64,000 bases of DNA from JAKPRU01 sp029568995 (GCA_035430965.1 DAOMHQ010000001.1:1-64000), one strand, 5' to 3'. Shown: positions 51,856 to 59,990, counted from the stretch's first letter. Translations and numbers: made by a program. The notes: generated by a model not told the origin, from the letters alone.

Positions 51856-54327
51856 TCAACGGACAGACTCTGAGCCGAGGGCAAAGAACTCTATAGCCTC
51901 GCTGATCCTCAACAGCCGGAAGTCGTTTGCCTCAATTCGCAGTCGAATGCCATGGATCAGGGCATCGTCCCGTTCCCAGTAGACCTTTCGTTGCGGTGGA
52001 CGGAACCAAATCTCCTCCAATGGATCGTTAATATCGTACTTCTTCCAGCCGGGTCTCAACGTAATATGCAGATCCTTCGGAAAAGAGTCCATATTCCGGA
52101 ACAGAACACAGATTTGTTGACAAGGATCGCTATACCGTCGGAAACTTACCAGGATGTTTCTTGCGCAGTTGCCGTCGGATTCGTCGCGGATGAGGATTTC
52201 CCTGTTTTGTCCGGCCATTTCGAGAATCCAGGAGAGAAATGTCGCCAGATCGTAGCCCTCCGAATCTGCCGCGAGATACCAGATGCGCCCATTGCCAAGT
52301 TGTCGTTCGAGAAGGACAGGTCTTTCAAGCGAATCGGCAATAAGCGTGTGGAATGAGGATTTGCTTTCAACCCCCTCTGTATCCCCCCCAATCTTGGGAA
52401 AGATTTCTTGAAGAAGCCCCCTCTCCCCCCGGGAGAGGGTTGGGGTGAGGGAAATCGGTTCAACCACCCCGACTCCTTCAACCGTCTGCGGCACTCCATC
52501 GCCGTTGATCCCTCCTGGCTTCCTGATTGTGCTTTTCTGAGAATCGCCCGGCACCGGCTGAATGCCGATCCATTCGCCGAATCCGTTGGATTGACCGTAA
52601 GGTGTTTGGCCCGGGATTTCCTCGCCCAGGACCAGCAGACCGCCGTTTTGCACATAGTTTTCAAGGTTCTTCTGAAGTTCCTGTTCAAGATACTGTGTAC
52701 ACGGCAGGAACAGGACTTTGAATTGCGAGAGGTACTCGGACGATGCCAGGTGAGAGGGGATCATCTCAAACGGCCAATGCGTGTATTTCAGCGCCGCATA
52801 ATATCGCATCGCCTTTTCGGGCAGGTCGCCATCGCACATCAGCCGTCGGGCATTCCCCCAGCTCCACACGAATCCAATGCGATGATTTTTTGTCCAACGT
52901 GTCCGAAAGAGAAAGAGGCGTTCCCTGGCTATTTCCTGCGTGAAATCGAGAATGCCGCGCAATGCCTCCGTGCGACGTGCGAGCGGGACCAAGGCGCTGT
53001 AGGGATGCTTCTCAGCCTCTTCCTTGATCTTGTCGATTCCGTCCCACCAGGACCAGCCGCGCTTTGACCACGAAAACAGAGTGGCTCCGTCATAGCCCAG
53101 GAGGACACGGGTCCACCAGTCATTCCGCACATCGCGCCGAGTTTGCCCGGTCAGATAGAACTCATTTTCGAATAGCATTCTTTCTCCCGCCATCGCCAGA
53201 AGGATATCGCTGGAAATCGGAGCGGGGGCCATGGGCGTATCGCTCCAGTCGGAGACCGGTTGGCTGCCAGCCGCTCCGGGGGTCCACAGACCCCCATCGG
53301 TCGGCGCGAGGACGACTTCTTCACGAGCAAGAATCTTTTCGTAATGGACCGCATCCCATGGAACCAGGGCGGCAGTACGTCTCGGCTGGATCACACAGAC
53401 TGCGTTGGGGTCGATCTCCCGAATCGTGTCGGTGCCCACTTTGAACAGGTCGGCGAATTTCTCTGCCAGGTATTCGTCATAGTCCAGCCACAGAGGGGGG
53501 ACTGTCTTCGGGGCTGCATGGTCGCGAATCTCATCCCAGGAATTCCAATTCGTCCCCCAAACGCAATTGACGGCCTCCAGCGAGCCATATCGTTCCTGGA
53601 GCCATTGGACGAACTCAGCTCGATGGTCCTCTGTCCAGGCGTTGTATCCGGGTTCGTTGAACAATTCGTACATGAATACAGGAACTTGCGCATCCCGAAG
53701 CCTTTGTGCATACAGCCGCCAGATCGACAGCCAGATCTCCCGTCCCGGTCCGATAATCCGGTACGGCATCCAGTGACCGCCATGCGGATTCAAGTATTCA
53801 TCCGGGAATCTCCCGGCATCCGGCTGTCCCGGTGCTCCAAGTCCCCACGGCCAGGCGACAAAATCCGCATAAAACGGCAGGCGCAGTTCGCGGGCGAATG
53901 TGGCGACATAGTCGGGATCTTCGGGGACACGGGCTTCGTAACCGACCGTTTCATAGAATGGTTTGGGATTCAGCGACATCGAATAGAAATTGAATCCCAG
54001 CCGAGTTGCCGATCCCCAGTTCAGCGGCTGTTCATAGATCCAGCCGTGCAGCTGAGGGTCATAAAGGCCGGAATTCGGCGGCAATTCGCCGAGTTCCCGT
54101 TTCCCGTACAAGTCGAAACGGGGATCATCTCTGCCGTAAGCCCCGATGAGAAAGGTCCTATGTCCATCCGCTGCGACGAAAGCGCCTTTCTCGTATCGGG
54201 GTGGGTTGAGATATTCGGCGCTCCTGGAGAGTTCTTCGCAGGTGGGCCAGGCGGCCTGTTCCGGGTTTCTCGCACATCCGGTGATCAGGAGGGGAACCAA
54301 CAGCAAGAGCGTGGGCTTCAATGGCAT
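51856..54327 (-). CDS. Large lipoprotein glycosidase-like (GH42/GH5-type barrel) with in-frame repeat insertion
   Basis: About 823 residues. Lipoprotein signal with lipobox LLITGC near the N-terminus; ATG 54345 is an alternative start six codons upstream. The catalytic barrel includes FMYELFNEPGYN, whose NEP gives the likely acid/base Glu, and FENEFYLTG, a candidate nucleophile Glu. A flavodoxin-like trimerisation domain as in GH42 (FLPCTQYLEQELQKNLENYVQNGG) follows. Around residues 626-653 the chain (ISLTPTLSRGERG to FPKIGG) is translated from two palindromic repeats and interrupts this domain. Function: hydrolysis of a beta-linked glycan on the cell surface or in the periplasm. Confidence 0.78.
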   Translation of the reverse strand: MPLKPTLLLLVPLLITGCARNPEQAAWPTCEELSRSAEYLNPPRYEKGAFVAADGHRTFLIGAYGRDDPRFDLYGKRELGELPPNSGLYDPQLHGWIYEQPLNWGSATRLGFNFYSMSLNPKPFYETVGYEARVPEDPDYVATFARELRLPFYADFVAWPWGLGAPGQPDAGRFPDEYLNPHGGHWMPYRIIGPGREIWLSIWRLYAQRLRDAQVPVFMYELFNEPGYNAWTEDHRAEFVQWLQERYGSLEAVNCVWGTNWNSWDEIRDHAAPKTVPPLWLDYDEYLAEKFADLFKVGTDTIREIDPNAVCVIQPRRTAALVPWDAVHYEKILAREEVVLAPTDGGLWTPGAAGSQPVSDWSDTPMAPAPISSDILLAMAGERMLFENEFYLTGQTRRDVRNDWWTRVLLGYDGATLFSWSKRGWSWWDGIDKIKEEAEKHPYSALVPLARRTEALRGILDFTQEIARERLFLFRTRWTKNHRIGFVWSWGNARRLMCDGDLPEKAMRYYAALKYTHWPFEMIPSHLASSEYLSQFKVLFLPCTQYLEQELQKNLENYVQNGGLLVLGEEIPGQTPYGQSNGFGEWIGIQPVPGDSQKSTIRKPGGINGDGVPQTVEGVGVVEPISLTPTLSRGERGLLQEIFPKIGGDTEGVESKSSFHTLIADSLERPVLLERQLGNGRIWYLAADSEGYDLATFLSWILEMAGQNREILIRDESDGNCARNILVSFRRYSDPCQQICVLFRNMDSFPKDLHITLRPGWKKYDINDPLEEIWFRPPQRKVYWERDDALIHGIRLRIEANDFRLLRISEAIEFFALGSESVR
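52368..52451 (+). repeat. Composite palindromic repeat inside the glycosidase gene (copy 6 plus CCCCCAATCTT type)
   Basis: The left part, CAACCCCCTCTGTATCCCCC then AATCTTGGG, matches the element at 9990-10026. The right part, 52417-52451, is CCCTCTCCC / GGGAGAGGG with tail TTGGGGTGAGGG. The block is about 84 bp, a multiple of three, and leaves the frame open. Confidence 0.88.
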
Positions 54328-54395
54328 TTCTGTCCGGGAGAACATGGTGATTGTCCACTCAGTCCACGTTGTTCATCACTCCACTCAAGGCATTG

Positions 54396-54809
54396 TCAAA
54401 AATCGACCTTCCTGGTCAGGACTTTTTCCTCAATCCAGCCCTCACGGTTTCCCCAACACCGAATCCGCACCCAGCCGTCCCGCCGTTCCAGCGGAACCAC
54501 CTCGGTTCCTTTCATCAGAACGACGAGGAACTGCGGTTCTACGGATGGATTCTTGTAAACCGGGTTCGGACTGGTGACCAGAAGATCCTCCTGGTGGACC
54601 ACTTGAGAAACCTGCTTGGAGGGGTACTGGAATACGCGATTCTTCTCGGATTGAACAGTGATCACCAGTTGCGAATCCCAGGCAGAGGTTCGGACTGTCA
54701 CGGTCCCGGAACGAACCATCCCACTTTTCAGAAAGACATCGGCGGCTTCCGCCCGAGTTGAGATCAGTGTGAGAATAAGGAGAAATCCTCCCGCGATTCG
54801 CCACATCAT
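54396..54809 (-). CDS. Exported SH3-like domain protein
   Basis: A 137-residue protein with signal peptide (about 1-22, ending AEAAD). Residues about 75-137 form a bacterial SH3 (SH3b)-like barrel: NPVYKNPSVEPQFLVVLMKGTEVVPLER, then DGWVRIRCWGNREGWIEEK. The first half (VFLKSGMVRSGTVTV, SKQVSQVVHQEDL) resembles small periplasmic domains that report on lipid or sugar. SH3b modules usually bind peptidoglycan peptides. It stands 51 bases before the glycosidase start and may be co-transcribed with it. Confidence 0.8.
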   Translation of the reverse strand: MMWRIAGGFLLILTLISTRAEAADVFLKSGMVRSGTVTVRTSAWDSQLVITVQSEKNRVFQYPSKQVSQVVHQEDLLVTSPNPVYKNPSVEPQFLVVLMKGTEVVPLERRDGWVRIRCWGNREGWIEEKVLTRKVDF

Positions 54810-54990
54810 GCAGAGTCCTTTCAGGGCGTTGTTTCTTGCGGACGATGGGAGATCAGACCGCCTCTTTTGAGTGGACTCAGGATATCATGAGACCTTGGCC
54901 GGGTCACAGATCCGCCCCCCCAGGCCCTTATGTAACTGGGGCTGGGCTGGGGTGACACAATGAATCTGCTATGATACAGTGCCTTGGCTT

Positions 54991-55019
54991 TTGACCTGGA
55001 GGATAAATGGCGCTATAGT
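54991..55019 (+). promoter_or_regulatory. Sigma-70-type promoter of tRNA-Pro
   Basis: TTGACC (54991-54996), 17-base spacer, TATAGT (55014-55019). The tRNA begins 24 bases after the -10 box. Confidence 0.8.
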
Positions 55020-55043
55020 ATGGAGTGTAAGTAAAAAGAATCC

Positions 55044-55117
55044 CGGGGCGTGGCGCAGTTTGGTAGCGTGCTTGAATGGGGTTCAAGTGGTCGCTGGTTC
55101 GAATCCAGTCGCCCCGA
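55044..55117 (+). tRNA. tRNA-Pro (GGG anticodon)
   Basis: Full cloverleaf: 7-bp acceptor CGGGGCG/CGCCCCG with discriminator A; D-stem GCGC/GCGT; anticodon stem CTTGA/TCAAG with loop ATGGGGT (anticodon GGG at 78-80); variable loop TGGTC; T-arm GCTGG/CCAGT around TTCGAAT. No encoded CCA. The G-T wobble pairs are tolerated. Confidence 0.95.
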
Positions 55118-55203
55118 TTGAACTCCGGAGCCACCTCGGTCCTTCAACACCAAGATCTTCGTAACCGGCAGGGCAACCACCTGAGGAAGAAGAGATTAAA
55201 GTG

Positions 55204-55282
55204 TTGCTAACTGCCGCCCTTCCGACCGGATTCCCGACAAAACAAAGCAGGGTCTTCCCCCTCAGGACCGGCTTGTTGGCAA
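55204..55282 (+). promoter_or_regulatory. Structured 5' leader of cspA (putative thermosensing RNA)
   Basis: TTGCTAAC (55204-55211) can pair with GTTGGCAA (55275-55282). Directly inside is a second hairpin: AAGC and GGTC (55245-55254) with GACC and GCTT (55266-55274). The two stems stack. The region lies in the 229 bases between the tRNA and cspA, and long structured leaders are characteristic of cold-shock genes. Hand-folded only. Confidence 0.45.
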
Positions 55283-55346
55283 ATATGAGGGATCACCAGA
55301 CGGCAGCTCCAACGATGAGCGCCTCAGCAGTAAGGAGGAAAGTAAT

Positions 55347-55550
55347 TTGGCTACGGGCAGTGTGAAATGGTTCAGTGAAGACAAAGGGTACGGGTTTATT
55401 GTTCCGGATGAAGGCGGTAAGGATCTGTTTGTCCATTATTCCAACATCGACGGACAAGGATTTCGTTCCCTTGAGGAAGGGCAGAGAGTCGAATTTGAGC
55501 CGGCGCAAGGCCGAAAAGGCCTGGAAGCTACCAAAGTGCGCCCCTGCTGA
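55347..55550 (+). CDS. cspA: Cold-shock protein (CspA family)
   Basis: A 67-residue OB-fold RNA chaperone with RNP1 KGYGFI and RNP2 LFVHYS. It binds single-stranded RNA and DNA and keeps mRNAs accessible at low temperature. The start is TTG: a consensus AGGAGG sits eight bases before, and no ATG fits the family N-terminus (ATGSVKWF). A terminator follows, and a long structured leader precedes it. Confidence 0.96.
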   Translation: MATGSVKWFSEDKGYGFIVPDEGGKDLFVHYSNIDGQGFRSLEEGQRVEFEPAQGRKGLEATKVRPC

Positions 55551-55581
55551 CAGGGTTAGGCTCAATCCCATCTGACTTGCA

Positions 55582-55614
55582 AGAGGCTCCGGCGAGAAGT
55601 CGGGGCCTTCTTTT
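55582..55614 (+). terminator. Rho-independent terminator of cspA
   Basis: AGGCTCCG and CGGGGCCT form an eight-base stem (one G-T pair) around GCGAGAAGT, followed by TCTTTT. Confidence 0.7.
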
Positions 55615-55701
55615 GTGGATAGGACAGGTGGATGATCCTTGTTCTGTCCTGACAGATTGCCGTTCTGCCGTTCCCTCACCCTGACCCACACTCCAAGATA
55701 G

Positions 55702-55736
55702 CCCCCACCCCAACCCTCCCCGTAAACAGGGAGGGA
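55702..55736 (-). repeat. Diverged palindromic repeat, CCTCCC/GGGAGG type
   Basis: Read on the minus strand: CTCCCTCCC, loop of about TGTTTACG, GGGAGGGTTGGGGTGGGGG. The loop is longer and the tail is GGTGGGGG instead of GGTGAGGG. A relative of the CCCTCTCCC family and of the element at 10041. It follows the cspA terminator. Confidence 0.75.
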
Positions 55737-55784
55737 GATCCTGCACCCCAATCCGCAATCCCCAATCCGCAATCCGAAATCGGT

Positions 55785-56852
55785 TTAATACCGCCCATAT
55801 TTACGGGCTGTTTCGTACATGGCCACCACATTCTCCGTGGGAGAATTATCCTGGAACTGGTGGGTGGGCGCGCAGCAATATCCGCCGCCCGGCATCATGA
55901 TCTCCAGGGTTTCCCGCACGTTCGCGATGACATCCTCTACGGTCCCGGTTGCGACCGGCCCGGCGGTGGAAATGCACCCGTGAAAGGCCAGCCGTCCGCC
56001 GAATGTCCTCTTGAGATACTCCGGCGACATGTTGACCGCTTCCGGCTGAAGGGTATCCACCGCATTGATCCCCATTTCGATGAAATCCTCGTACGCCCAG
56101 CTGCTTGACCCGCAGGTATGGATCATGACGGGCAGGTCGAATGATTTCGCCAGATCGATGAATTTCTGATGACGGGGCCGGATGTGTTTACGGAACAGGT
56201 CCAGGCTGATAATCGGGGCGATCTGCGTACCGAGATCCTCTCCCATCCAGAGGAAGTCCACTTTCCCCTGGGCGGCTTCCAGAGTCCGCCGTGTGATTTC
56301 CAGGTGAGTTTCCATTTTCCGGTCGATCAGCAAGAGACCGGCGGGATTGTCGGTAATCAAATCCACCAGCACTTCCTCCATGCTTCGAAGCATCCCGGTG
56401 CTGTTGATGATATCGCCCAATCCCGCGCCGCCCGCGAACAAGGCATACTCCCGGTATCGCTCGCAGGTCTGCGGGATTGCGGAGTAATCGTAATCGTCCG
56501 GGGATGGCATCGGCCAGGCAGCGATGGCTTCCTCGTCAGCATCCTTGAGCGGAAAGTCGCAGAAATCCCAATACCCGCCGCTTTCGTGTTCGATCCAGCG
56601 GGTATGAATCCCCCATTCCGGATCGACTCGGCGGTCCGGGATTTCGGGGTGAAGTCTCGGTCCGATATAGTCCGCATCCACCCAGCGGAAATCCACGCCG
56701 AGTGCCAGGCGTAACCCTTCATCGTCATCCGCCGAGAGTCCGTAATGCGCTTTCAGCCGTCCGTCGATTCCCGGATTCGCCGAGTAATCCAGCGGGACCC
56801 GGTCGGGTTCCCGGCAGGCCAGGGTGGTCAACACGCGCTCTTTCGAGGTCAT
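55785..56852 (-). CDS. Uroporphyrinogen-decarboxylase-fold protein (MtaA/CmuA-like methyltransferase-type)
   Basis: A 355-residue TIM-barrel protein of the URO-D/MtaA superfamily. It begins MTSKERVLTTLACREPDRVPLDY, a family hallmark, and has a conserved WDFCDFPLKDA, MGEDLGTQIAPIIS and MIHTCGSSSW (His-x-Cys, a zinc site used in corrinoid-dependent methyl transfer). A true haem-pathway HemE would lack these. ATG 56852 follows AAGGAAAAA. Such proteins are abundant in anaerobic PVC-type bacteria and are thought to demethylate methoxylated compounds. No corrinoid protein gene is adjacent. Confidence 0.88.
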   Translation of the reverse strand: MTSKERVLTTLACREPDRVPLDYSANPGIDGRLKAHYGLSADDDEGLRLALGVDFRWVDADYIGPRLHPEIPDRRVDPEWGIHTRWIEHESGGYWDFCDFPLKDADEEAIAAWPMPSPDDYDYSAIPQTCERYREYALFAGGAGLGDIINSTGMLRSMEEVLVDLITDNPAGLLLIDRKMETHLEITRRTLEAAQGKVDFLWMGEDLGTQIAPIISLDLFRKHIRPRHQKFIDLAKSFDLPVMIHTCGSSSWAYEDFIEMGINAVDTLQPEAVNMSPEYLKRTFGGRLAFHGCISTAGPVATGTVEDVIANVRETLEIMMPGGGYCCAPTHQFQDNSPTENVVAMYETARKYGRY

Positions 56853-56959
56853 GGGTTTTTCCTTTTTGAGAACGGGAATGATCGTTGAGGCCGCATTTTC
56901 GCGGCACGGGCGTATTATCTCCATGGACCCGCCAGAAGTCCATAACAATGCCTTGGAGT

Positions 56960-56978
56960 GCGGCAGCGGAGCTGCCGC
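56960..56978. repeat. GCGGCAGC/GCTGCCGC inverted repeat
   Basis: 8-bp arms around GGA, preceded by CCTTGGAGT and followed by CTTTGCCTG. A degenerate relative (AGCGGCAGCGCCGCGGCCGC) is at 57641-57660. Confidence 0.7.
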
Positions 56979-57012
56979 CTTTGCCTGCATTCCGGCGCGT
57001 GTCGGGTGAGGA

Positions 57013-57228
57013 TTAAATGCCGACCGGAGTAAGATGGTATACACGGCCCAACCGTGATGCGGTCTCAAGATCCCCCTGTCGAAGCGCCTGGCGAACGTCA
57101 TCGAGCTTGTATGCATCCTCAAGCGAAAGACAAGGCGACCACCCGATATCCTCGAAAATCAACTCGACCTCGACCTCAGCCGCATAGTCTCCCTCATGGA
57201 TGAGTCTCGTGTGGGATTTCCTGGTCAT
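57013..57228 (-). CDS. Small protein paired with DUF4258 gene, candidate antitoxin
   Basis: A 71-residue protein, VEVELIFEDIGWSPCLSLEDAYKLDDVRQALRQGDLETASRLGRVYHLTPV in outline but too short for a domain call. Part is acidic. Its ATG overlaps the stop of the upstream DUF4258 gene by four bases. Small acidic proteins encoded right after a DUF4258/RelE-like gene are usually antitoxins; here that rests on context only. Confidence 0.65.
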   Translation of the reverse strand: MTRKSHTRLIHEGDYAAEVEVELIFEDIGWSPCLSLEDAYKLDDVRQALRQGDLETASRLGRVYHLTPVGI

Positions 57229-57548
57229 TTCTTTCTCCTTGTGAATCCTTCACCCCATTTCGCCGGGTCGGGTCGATACGCTGTCACGAGAACAGCCGGT
57301 CCATCGGCATTCCGTGGTATGCCCCAGACGGCATGAACCGGATTGCCGTCACGATCCTTTTCCAGAACCAACACACAAGGCCCTTTTGGGTAATCCGGAT
57401 AATCTTCGATAAGCCGGGCCTTTTCTATCTCATCGACCAGATCTCGAAAGAAAATTCCGTCCGCTGAGAGTTCTTCATAGCCGTGGTCAGAAACGCGAAC
57501 CTCTTCTCGGCGAACGAGATCGATGATACGAGCAAGTGTATGACTCAT
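57225..57548 (-). CDS. DUF4258-like RelE-type candidate toxin
   Basis: A 107-residue protein with RVSDHGYEELSADGI near the start, then IEDYPDYPKGPCVLVLEKD and HAVWGIP and TAYRPDPAKW at the end. HG, VWG and YRP motifs are those of DUF4258, a small barrel-like relative of RelE/ParE mRNA interferases. ATG 57548 is in a 176-base space from the next gene. Together with the 71-residue protein it forms a bicistronic module of toxin-antitoxin type. Toxicity is not shown. Confidence 0.8.
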   Translation of the reverse strand: MSHTLARIIDLVRREEVRVSDHGYEELSADGIFFRDLVDEIEKARLIEDYPDYPKGPCVLVLEKDRDGNPVHAVWGIPRNADGPAVLVTAYRPDPAKWGEGFTRRKK

Positions 57549-57723
57549 ACTGAAATGGTATATTGAACCGCCGGGCGATTCAATTCCAATTGACTTCTTC
57601 GGATGCTTGAACGATCTCTTACCGGTAGTTCAGATGGCAGTAGCGGCAGCGCCGCGGCCGCCTTGTAACCTGGTCTCATCCCCGCACGTTCGTGTTATTA
57701 TCTAAGAAGAAGGGGGTTACAGG

Positions 57724-58830
57724 ATGACGAATAGCCGGTCTTTTGTTCCCGCTGCGGTTGCCCTGGCTGCCCTCTTCGCGGCCCTGTGCTCCTTGTGTGC
57801 AGCTGTCCAGGATGACGTGGCAACGCTCGTAAGCCAGCTGCCGACAAACAATTCCTCCATATCCAACATGGAATTGGAGAAAAGAATCGCCGATCTCGGC
57901 CCTGCCGCATTGCCGGACCTGGAGAGGGAACTTCGCTATGGCACACGCTCCCAGGCTGCCGTGAGGGTGCTTTCCCGGATTCCCGGCAAGGAGAGCACGG
58001 ACCTGATTTTCGGGTATCTGCGGGATCCGAATATGAGAGAAGGAGTCCTTATCGCATTGGCGAAGAGGACTCTTTCAAACGATCAGATTGTCATCATGCT
58101 TGAAGACGATGCACCACGGGTGGTCCTGTACGGTCTCAGCCATGCGGCCGGGAGAATGGAGGTTCCTGGGGTCAGGGATGCCGTCGAGAGAGTCTTCGAC
58201 AGAGACACCGCGATAGCCCAGTTCCATAATGAATACGGAGCATCCACTGCAGGTCCCGATTTTCTCTGGGATGTGCGTCTTGCGTCCGGCAGTCTTTTGT
58301 GCAAAGACATGCTACCGGAGATCCGTGCAAAGGCCGGGGAGATCCTTGCCGATCTCAAGAAAGAGGCCCTTCATCCCACAAAGCCGGACAGCCCCGTCAA
58401 GGCGAGTTACGCCTCTCAGGCGGAATTGACAATCTGCAGAGGCATGGACAAACTCTTCTCGCTGGGAAAGCCGATCAGGGATATGGTTGAGGACGCCGCA
58501 AAGGAAGCCGAAGGGAACCATGCGAAAGTGCTGGATATGGCACTGGCACGTCTTGGAGACCAGACACGAGTGATGAAGGTAACGGAATGTCTCACGGATT
58601 CGGACAGCCCCACCATACGGTTCTGCGCCGCCTGGACACTCCGAGCTCTCCGTGATCCCTCGACTATCCCGGCATTGCGAAAAGCCTTGCGCGATCCGTA
58701 CCGGCGACAAGATGGGTCGTGCGCGCGAATTGGAGACGGCATGATCTACCCTGTCAGGAACGTCGCAGCGGGAGCGTTAGTGAAGTTGGGGGACGACCCG
58801 AAAGAGGTATGGGCAGCAACGCGGAAGTGA
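57724..58830 (+). CDS. Exported HEAT-repeat protein
   Basis: A 368-residue protein with a signal peptide (about 1-27, ending CAAVQ). The mature part is helical, with HEAT-like repeats such as ADLGPAALPDLERELRYGTRSQAAVRVLSRI, RVVLYGLSHAAGRMEVPGVRDAVERV and FCAAWTLRALRDPSTIPALRKALRD. HEAT arrays are scaffolds for protein binding. Neighbours are a candidate toxin pair and repeats, so context says little. Start ATG 57724 has no strong ribosome site (GTTACAGG). Confidence 0.8.
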   Translation: MTNSRSFVPAAVALAALFAALCSLCAAVQDDVATLVSQLPTNNSSISNMELEKRIADLGPAALPDLERELRYGTRSQAAVRVLSRIPGKESTDLIFGYLRDPNMREGVLIALAKRTLSNDQIVIMLEDDAPRVVLYGLSHAAGRMEVPGVRDAVERVFDRDTAIAQFHNEYGASTAGPDFLWDVRLASGSLLCKDMLPEIRAKAGEILADLKKEALHPTKPDSPVKASYASQAELTICRGMDKLFSLGKPIRDMVEDAAKEAEGNHAKVLDMALARLGDQTRVMKVTECLTDSDSPTIRFCAAWTLRALRDPSTIPALRKALRDPYRRQDGSCARIGDGMIYPVRNVAAGALVKLGDDPKEVWAATRK

Positions 58831-58939
58831 GGTTATGCAACTGAATTGCCTTTACAGAGTCCCATTATCGCGAGCATGATACCGGTGGGGCCGGTGATTT
58901 GATAAAGAAAGCATGGTCTGCCAAGACCGTGCTCACCCC

Positions 58940-59043
58940 GTCATCGCGAGGAGCCGCCCGGAGTCTGCGAAGGGCGGCGACGTGGCGATCTCAGGCTTAC
59001 GTTCGATCCGACAGCGAGATTGCCACGCTTCGCTCGCAATGAC
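58940..59043. repeat. Full-length palindromic element, GTCATCGCGAGGAGC / GCTCGCAATGAC type
   Basis: The left half (58940-58998) matches 33607-33665 with five mismatches in 59. The right half (59016-59043), GAGATTGCCACGC and GCTCGCAATGAC, is the near reverse complement of the outer left half. Between them lie about 17 bases. An element of this kind is known as a dispersed repeat in diverse bacteria. Confidence 0.88.
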
Positions 59044-59111
59044 GCAATATGTCAGGACTACCTATTTGCATTACAGCAGTATAATCGTTCGGCAACCGAA
59101 AGGAGTTCGCT

Positions 59112-59537
59112 ATGAGCCTGACCAGGGCACAGTTCCGCAACCGCCTGCCGTGGGCGATCTTCCTGATTATTGTTTTGATGTCGATGTGGGATGTAGTTTT
59201 CATGCGGTACGTCCATTACCACTCCCAGAATCGCAGCCTGGGACCGGATGACTATGAAATTCAGATTGTGACGGCAGATGACTACCGTGCGCTTTCCGAT
59301 CCGGGCCAGGCAACAGTCCGCCTGGCGGATGGCTCCGTTCTGACTAAAGGCCCTGCCTGGGACACCAGCAGTTTCAGGCCCGTTCGAGATGGCGCCGAGT
59401 ATGTAAAGGTCACAACCAGGGGCACAGCGCACCTTCTGGACTATGTCTTGCCGAAGGTCCTCCTTTACATTTTCCTGGGACTTGTGGGTTTGATTGCGAC
59501 ATGGCCCCGGCCCGGAGAGAACAGACAAGCGGGTTAA
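59112..59537 (+). CDS. Hypothetical two-helix membrane protein
   Basis: Not recognised. 141 residues with TM helices at about 12-32 (LPWAIFLIIVLMSMWDVVF) and about 113-131 (LPKVLLYIFLGLVGLIATW), and a 75-residue loop between them containing an EIQIVTADDYRALS segment. Polarity is probably loop-outside. ATG 59112 has AAAGGAG. It lies alone between two repeat clusters. Confidence 0.65.
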   Translation: MSLTRAQFRNRLPWAIFLIIVLMSMWDVVFMRYVHYHSQNRSLGPDDYEIQIVTADDYRALSDPGQATVRLADGSVLTKGPAWDTSSFRPVRDGAEYVKVTTRGTAHLLDYVLPKVLLYIFLGLVGLIATWPRPGENRQAG

Positions 59538-59551
59538 GTGCCCGGTCTTTC

Positions 59552-59578
59552 CTGGATTCCGGCTTCCGCCGGAATGAC
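59552..59578. repeat. GGATTCCGGC-type dispersed palindrome, copy 2
   Basis: CTGGATTCCGGC and GCCGGAATGAC with TTCC between; see 28775 for copy 1. Confidence 0.85.
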
Positions 59579-59587
59579 GGGACGACG

Positions 59588-59671
59588 CCCCCTCTCCCGC
59601 CCTGATTTTCCCCCTCTCCCCCGGGCATCTTCTCCCTCTCCCACCGGGAGAGGGCAGGGGTGAGGGAGGGG
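59588..59671 (+). repeat. Nested cluster of CCCTCTCCC-type repeats, copy 7
   Basis: Two half copies (from 59588, CCCCCTCTCCCGCCC, and from 59610, CCCCCTCTCCCCCGGG) precede one full copy at 59634-59671 with arms CCCTCTCCC and GGGAGAGGG and tail CAGGGGTGAGGGAGG. Suggests repeated insertion or slippage at the same spot. Confidence 0.85.
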
Positions 59672-59713
59672 AACCCGCTTCGAAATCCAGTTCTCACACC
59701 TTGATCAATCCCT

Positions 59714-59736
59714 TGGTATGATATATTGTAATACCA
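59714..59736. promoter_or_regulatory. Inverted-repeat operator over the mazEF promoter
   Basis: TGGTAT (59714-59719) and ATACCA (59731-59736) flank an 11-base AT-rich centre, 11 bases before the mazE start. A TATGAT/TATATT stretch lies inside. MazEF complexes bind such palindromes to repress themselves. Confidence 0.55.
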
Positions 59737-59747
59737 GAGGAGATGCC

Positions 59748-59990
59748 ATGAGCACAGTCAAGGTCGCCATAACCATTCAGGAACATCTGGTTGATCAGCT
59801 GGATCGGCTGGTCAAAGCAAAAGTGTTCCCGAATCGCAGCCGAGCGGTGCAACAGGCTGTAGAGGAGAAGCTGGCACGGCTTGACCGCAACCGTCTTGCA
59901 CGGGAGTGCGCGAAACTCGATCCGGCATCCGAACGCGCAATGGCCGAGGAAGGGATGTCGCGGGAGATTGCCGAATGGCCGGAATACTGA
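59748..59990 (+). CDS. mazE: MazE-type ribbon-helix-helix antitoxin
   Basis: An 80-residue protein with an N-terminal ribbon-helix-helix (VKVAITIQEHLVDQLDRLVKAKVFPNRSRAVQQA) and an acidic, probably disordered tail (REIAEWPEY) that would block the toxin. ATG 59748 follows AGAGGAGA. It overlaps the toxin gene by 16 bases. Together with the operator it forms a complete mazEF unit. Confidence 0.92.
   Translation: MSTVKVAITIQEHLVDQLDRLVKAKVFPNRSRAVQQAVEEKLARLDRNRLARECAKLDPASERAMAEEGMSREIAEWPEY

Noticed and set aside
55044..55117. tRNA as an integration site for the downstream island
   Set aside because: No repeated 3' tRNA segment and no integrase were found in the window.
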